From the NCBI GenBank assembly GCA_946612455.1, contig CAMOER010000001.1, positions 62,001 through 126,000 on the forward strand: a stretch of DNA of 64,000 nucleotides. The letters run 5' to 3'. Position 1 is the stretch's first letter. Each line of letters begins with the position of its first letter. Origin of the DNA: UBA3305 sp002373555 (lineage in GTDB: Bacteria > Bacillota > Clostridia > Lachnospirales > Lachnospiraceae). Position numbers and translations under genes: made by a program. The notes beneath the pieces were generated by a model that was not told where the DNA came from, did no database searches, and saw nothing but the letters and a program-made list of their open reading frames with translations. Shown one piece after another: positions 60,599 through 64,000 of this stretch.

Positions 60599-61885
60599 AT
60601 GAAGAAGATTACTGATTTCACCCGCGAAGAGCTGCTTCGCGAACATGAGATACAGCTGCAGCATTACAACGATTTCAAATCCCGGAATCTTTCCCTGGAT
60701 CTTTCCCGCGGCAAGCCCTCACATGCCCAGCTCGATTTATCGGAAAAGCTGTTCTCGCTTCCGGAACCCGGCGACTATTTCAGCGAGGACGGCATCGACT
60801 GCCGCAATTATGACGCGGATATCCACGGACTGATCGAAGTCCGCCGGCTGTTCGGGGAATTGTTCGACGTCGCGCCGGAGCTGGTGATCCCGGGCGGGAA
60901 TTCCAGCCTGGCCATGCTCCACGATGCACTCTCCCGCGCCTTCATCTTCGGCCCGCTACCCGGCTTTACACCGTGGGGGAAGCTTGATCAGATCAAATTC
61001 ATCTGCCCGGTGCCGGGCTATGACTGGCATTTCCATACCCTGGATCAGTTCGGTGTAGAAATGATTCCGGTAAAGACCTTCGATGACGGTCCGGATCTGG
61101 AAGCGGTTCTCTCCGCCGTCAGGGATCCTGCTGTCAAGGGCATGATCTGTGTCCCGATGTACGGCAACCCCTCCGGCGTCACGTATTCCGACGATGTCGT
61201 CCGTGCACTGGCCGGCATGGAAACGGCCGCCCCTGATTTCCGGCTGTTCTGGGACAATGCCTACTGCGTCCATCATCTGTATAACGAACCGGAGAAGCAG
61301 GATCATCTTCTGAACATTTATGACGAATGTGTCAAATGCGGTCATGAAGACCGGGTGCTGATGTTCACATCCACATCCAAGATCACGATCGCCGGCGGCG
61401 GTGTCGGGGCATTCGCGGCCAGCCCGGCTAATATTGCGGAAGCGTTCCGCATCCTTACCTACCAGCTGGTCTGCTATGACAAGATCAACCAGCTGCGCCA
61501 TGTGCGGTTCCTGCCGGATAAAGCCGCCGTCACAGAGCACATGAAAAAGCACGCAGCGATCCTGCGGCCGAAATTTGAATATATTGAGAAGGTGATCTCC
61601 GAAGAGCTGATCCCGGAAGGCTATTGCCATTGCCGGTTCCCGAAGGGCGGGTATTTCATCTGTTATTACGCGATGCCGGGATGCGCGAAACGGATCGTGG
61701 AGCTGTGCAGAGAAATGGGCGTGACGCTGACGCCTGCCGGCGCAGCCTATCCGCACGATTCTGATCCGGATGATTCGGCGATCCGGCTGGCGCCTTCCTT
61801 CGCCGACATGGAGGATATCCCTCTGGTCATGGAGGTCTTCGTGACCGCGGTCAAGCTGGCTGCCACCGAATTGTTATTAAAGTAA
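60599..61885 (+). CDS. MocR-type PLP-dependent aminotransferase (aspartate aminotransferase-like)
   Basis: A 428-aa fold-type I enzyme of the family PF12897 (alanine/aspartate-type class). The PLP Lys lies in TSTSKITIAGGGVGA, the Asp and Tyr of the cofactor site in RLFWDNAYCVHHL, substrate residues in YGNPSGVTYSD and SAIRLAPSF. No DNA-binding domain is fused. It transfers amino groups between amino acids and 2-oxo acids; the exact substrate is uncertain. AAGGAG precedes the ATG. Confidence 0.88.
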   Translation: MKKITDFTREELLREHEIQLQHYNDFKSRNLSLDLSRGKPSHAQLDLSEKLFSLPEPGDYFSEDGIDCRNYDADIHGLIEVRRLFGELFDVAPELVIPGGNSSLAMLHDALSRAFIFGPLPGFTPWGKLDQIKFICPVPGYDWHFHTLDQFGVEMIPVKTFDDGPDLEAVLSAVRDPAVKGMICVPMYGNPSGVTYSDDVVRALAGMETAAPDFRLFWDNAYCVHHLYNEPEKQDHLLNIYDECVKCGHEDRVLMFTSTSKITIAGGGVGAFAASPANIAEAFRILTYQLVCYDKINQLRHVRFLPDKAAVTEHMKKHAAILRPKFEYIEKVISEELIPEGYCHCRFPKGGYFICYYAMPGCAKRIVELCREMGVTLTPAGAAYPHDSDPDDSAIRLAPSFADMEDIPLVMEVFVTAVKLAATELLLK

Positions 61886-61935
61886 GTCAGGCAATTCTTT
61901 CGAGTTTCTTCTCTGCGCGTTTCTGCGCAGGTCTT

Positions 61936-62220
61936 CTTCAGATTACGGATGCAATTTTCTTCATTGAATTGTGCATCCGTATTTTTTTCATCTTTTCCGA
62001 CTTCGTCTCCCATGTTTTACGGCTGCAGTTTTCTCTTCTGCCCTTTGCATCCGTAAGATTCAGTCTGAAACGCTTGCGGAGCCTGCCTGCTTTACGTATG
62101 CAAAAGCTTGTTTTCACTTCTTCGTCCGTAATCTCCGGCCTGAAGCCCGCCCCAAAGATCATTCCGGGCAAAAATAATACGGACGCAGGCTCATTTGATC
62201 AAGTCTGCGTCCGTACTGCA
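61936..62220. repeat. Array of four degenerate hairpins (about 78-85 nt period)
   Basis: The 343-nt gap between the aminotransferase and YgjV genes has no ORF but four inverted repeats that begin about 78-85 nt apart, near 61936, 62014, 62092 and 62177. Each has a TACGGATGCA-like left arm and a TGCATCCGTA-like right arm. The first (ACGGATGCA/TGCATCCGT, then TATTTTTTT) acts as terminator for the aminotransferase gene. The last (TACGGACGCAG with CTGCGTCCGTA) is also well paired and faces the YgjV gene. The middle two are decayed. Confidence 0.55.
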
Positions 62221-62228
62221 TTTATGAT

Positions 62229-62756
62229 TCAATTTTCTCCGTCTCCATCCAGTGCCTTCCAGCCGTATCGGATCACAGAAATTGCGATCGAGCAAAGTGT
62301 AAATGACTCACACAGTACGCCCGGCACCGAATGCGAGTAGAAATTATAGATCAGCCACGACGGACAGCACACAAACAGGTTCGCGATCCGCACCCGCTTC
62401 CCGTTGCCGCCCCAGCCGGCGATCGTTGTACCGACGGTCCCCAGGAACGGAAAAATGCTCATGAGATTCCGCCATGTCAGCACTGCCACAAGCACATTCA
62501 GGCCGGTCAGGAGAAACGGCCAGGCCTTCCACTGCGCCCATTTGTGCTTCCCCTGCGAATAAACAAATCCGCGGATCATGCTGGCTGTGATATTTCCGCA
62601 GCCGGACAGCGCATCCAGCAGCGCATAATGGATGATATACGTCAGGCTCGAGCACATCTGCATCGTGAACATCTTCCGGCTCTTCTTACATTGGAACGAA
62701 CCGATCAGAAGTCCGGCCGCGATGAAACCGATGCCCTGAATCAGCAGTGTTCTCAT
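62229..62756 (-). CDS. YgjV family inner-membrane protein
   Basis: A 175-aa protein with about five to six membrane segments: IQGIGFIAAGLLIGSFQCKK, SSLTYIIHYALLDALSG, PSWLIYNFYSHSVPGVLCES. This matches the YgjV (Imp-YgjV) family, of unknown function and often next to dicarboxylate-type transport genes. Its ATG overlaps the stop of the TRAP large subunit (ATGA), so it is part of that operon. Confidence 0.82.
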   Translation of the reverse strand: MRTLLIQGIGFIAAGLLIGSFQCKKSRKMFTMQMCSSLTYIIHYALLDALSGCGNITASMIRGFVYSQGKHKWAQWKAWPFLLTGLNVLVAVLTWRNLMSIFPFLGTVGTTIAGWGGNGKRVRIANLFVCCPSWLIYNFYSHSVPGVLCESFTLCSIAISVIRYGWKALDGDGEN

Positions 62757-64000
62757 CCCATCACAAACATTGTGAAGGCCGGCCAGTATGTGACCATTGC
62801 CAGCACGATCAGCAGCGCGACAATGAACCAGACCATGTATTTCATCATCTTGCCGATCGACACGCCGGATATGGCCGAAGCCACGAACAGGTCGATGCCG
62901 TAAGGCGGCGTGCAGAATCCGATCGCCAGGTTCATGGTCAGCATGATGCCGAAGGTGATCGGACTCATGCCGAGCGATGTCACGACCGGCAGCAGGATCG
63001 GTGCAAGAATGATCGTTGCAGGGATATTATCCACCAGACAGCCGACCACCAGCAGGAACACATTGATGATCACCAGCAGCAGGATCCGGTTGCTTGTGAT
63101 GCCGAGCATCGCGGCCGCGATCTGTCTCGGGATGCCCGCCAGGCTGAGGTAGGCAGCGAAGGCCGACGAAAGTCCGACCATGAAAGTTGTCGCGCCGTTT
63201 ACGACGATGGTATTCTTCAGCGCCTTGTACGCGCCCTTCATATCCAGCTCGTGATAAACGAAAGTACCGACAATATAGGAATACACAACACTGATTACGG
63301 CAGCTTCCGTGGGGGTGAAATATCCGGAATAGATGCCGCCGAGAATAATGATCGGGGAAAGCAGCGCCCAGAAAGCTTCCCTGAAACTGACCCATACAGC
63401 CTTCAGGCTGAACTGCTTCGTCTCACCCTTGAATCCCTCTTTCTTACTGATGATATAACAGCAGATCATCAGTGCAATGCCCATCGCGATGCCGGGCAGA
63501 AGGCCGGCTTTGAACAGATCCGTGATGGATGTGCCGGTCGCAACGCCGTAAATGACAAACGGAATGCTGGGCGGGATGATGACGCCGATGGTACCTGCAG
63601 CGGCGCAGATTCCGGCGGAGAAGCCTTCGTCATAGCCGTGTTCCTTCATGGCCGGGATCATGAACGATCCGACCGCGGACGTCGTTGCCATGGCAGAACC
63701 GGAAATAGCCGCAAAGAACATACATGTGATCGTCGTGACCATGGACAGCCCGCCGGTAATGAATCCCATAAAGGTATCAAAGAAATCCAGGATCCGCTTC
63801 GCGATGCCGCCGCCGCTCATCAGATTGCCGGCCAGCATGAAAAAGGGAACCGCCATCAGCGGGAAGGAATCGCAGCCGGTGATCGCTTTCTGCGCGATCA
63901 TCAGGAGCGGGATCGAGCCGTCTCCGCCGAAGACCAGCGCGATCAGCGTCGCGATGCCGATGGAGTATCCGATCGGGACCGCAAGGATCAGAAGGATGAA
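62753..64000 (-). CDS. TRAP transporter large permease (DctM), partial
   Basis: 415 codons up to the window end; the N-terminus lies beyond base 64000. Twelve-segment DctM protein of tripartite ATP-independent periplasmic-type transporters, which import organic acids with a Na+ gradient. FPLMAVPFFMLAGNLMSGGG, GTIGVIIPPSIPFVIYG, PTEAAVISVVYSYIVG and NLAIGFCTPPYGIDLFVAS are typical. DctP and DctQ partners should lie upstream outside the window. Confidence 0.93.
   Translation of the reverse strand, partial: FILLILAVPIGYSIGIATLIALVFGGDGSIPLLMIAQKAITGCDSFPLMAVPFFMLAGNLMSGGGIAKRILDFFDTFMGFITGGLSMVTTITCMFFAAISGSAMATTSAVGSFMIPAMKEHGYDEGFSAGICAAAGTIGVIIPPSIPFVIYGVATGTSITDLFKAGLLPGIAMGIALMICCYIISKKEGFKGETKQFSLKAVWVSFREAFWALLSPIIILGGIYSGYFTPTEAAVISVVYSYIVGTFVYHELDMKGAYKALKNTIVVNGATTFMVGLSSAFAAYLSLAGIPRQIAAAMLGITSNRILLLVIINVFLLVVGCLVDNIPATIILAPILLPVVTSLGMSPITFGIMLTMNLAIGFCTPPYGIDLFVASAISGVSIGKMMKYMVWFIVALLIVLAMVTYWPAFTMFVMG

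Noticed and set aside
1..64000. tRNA, rRNA, CRISPR arrays, transposases, prophage genes
   Set aside because: None recognised on either strand. Intergenic gaps are short and are explained by promoters, terminators, the dispersed repeats and the hairpin array. A tRNAscan or Infernal run could still find small RNAs.

Overview
The window reads as a stretch of chromosome from a Gram-positive anaerobe of the class Clostridia, most likely a Lachnospiraceae relative. The evidence is a PolC-type replicative polymerase, AddAB instead of RecBCD, the ylxM-ffh-rpsP-khpA-rimM-trmD cluster, the pyrH-frr-uppS-cdsA-dxr-rseP-ispG cluster, an EF-G paralogue, and a three-gene DUF5717/DUF5716 cluster that I know from Lachnospiraceae genomes. 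Base composition is moderately GC-rich, so long antisense ORFs shadow many real genes. I saw no rRNA, tRNA, CRISPR array, prophage or transposase gene.

Layout. 1-1838 (+): the end of a sodium:solute symporter and a glutamine-amidotransferase-like protein. 1942-14310 (-): one long gene series, pyrH, frr, uppS, cdsA, dxr, rseP, ispG, an acetyltransferase, a dispersed repeat, polC and a membrane methyltransferase-like protein. It joins UMP supply, ribosome recycling, undecaprenyl and phospholipid synthesis, the MEP pathway and DNA replication. 14416-18791 (-): a PHP phosphoesterase, a TPM-domain protein, a zinc-ribbon membrane protein and a MATE exporter. 18877-27538 (-): de novo pyrimidine genes (pyrF, pyrK, pyrD, pyrE) running into de novo purine genes (purK, purE, purM, purN, purD). 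27606-29117 (-): a secreted papain-like protease.

29210-37684 (-): the DUF5717 - DUF5716 - 271-aa trio, then ispF, ispE, a YbaK-type deacylase and a pseudouridine synthase. 37847-41939 (-): the signal recognition / ribosome maturation operon and a small flavin-binding-type protein. 42075-45293 (-): a YbjQ-family protein, two more dispersed repeats, a second MATE exporter and a CorA-type transporter. 45362-52277 (-): addB and addA. 52442-55586: two secreted proteins (+), an FMN-dependent dehydrogenase and a 45-aa membrane peptide (-). 55629-60437 (-): leuS, an EF-G-like GTPase and a possible Cys-rich mini-protein. 60599-64000: a MocR-type aminotransferase (+), a hairpin array, a YgjV-family protein (-) and the end of a TRAP transporter large subunit (-).

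Most unusual points. (1) Four copies of an undescribed dispersed element of about 170 bp share a conserved core with three potential hairpins. Each copy is closed by a 26-35 nt inverted repeat that is self-complementary but has a different sequence in every copy. (2) PolC lacks the DnaQ-type proofreading exonuclease normally inserted in its PHP domain. (3) The conserved three-gene DUF5717/DUF5716 module pairs an Hsp70/actin-like fold with a giant repeat protein. (4) The EF-G paralogue has lost the NKxD guanine-specificity motif. (5) An array of four degenerate hairpins lies at 61936-62220.
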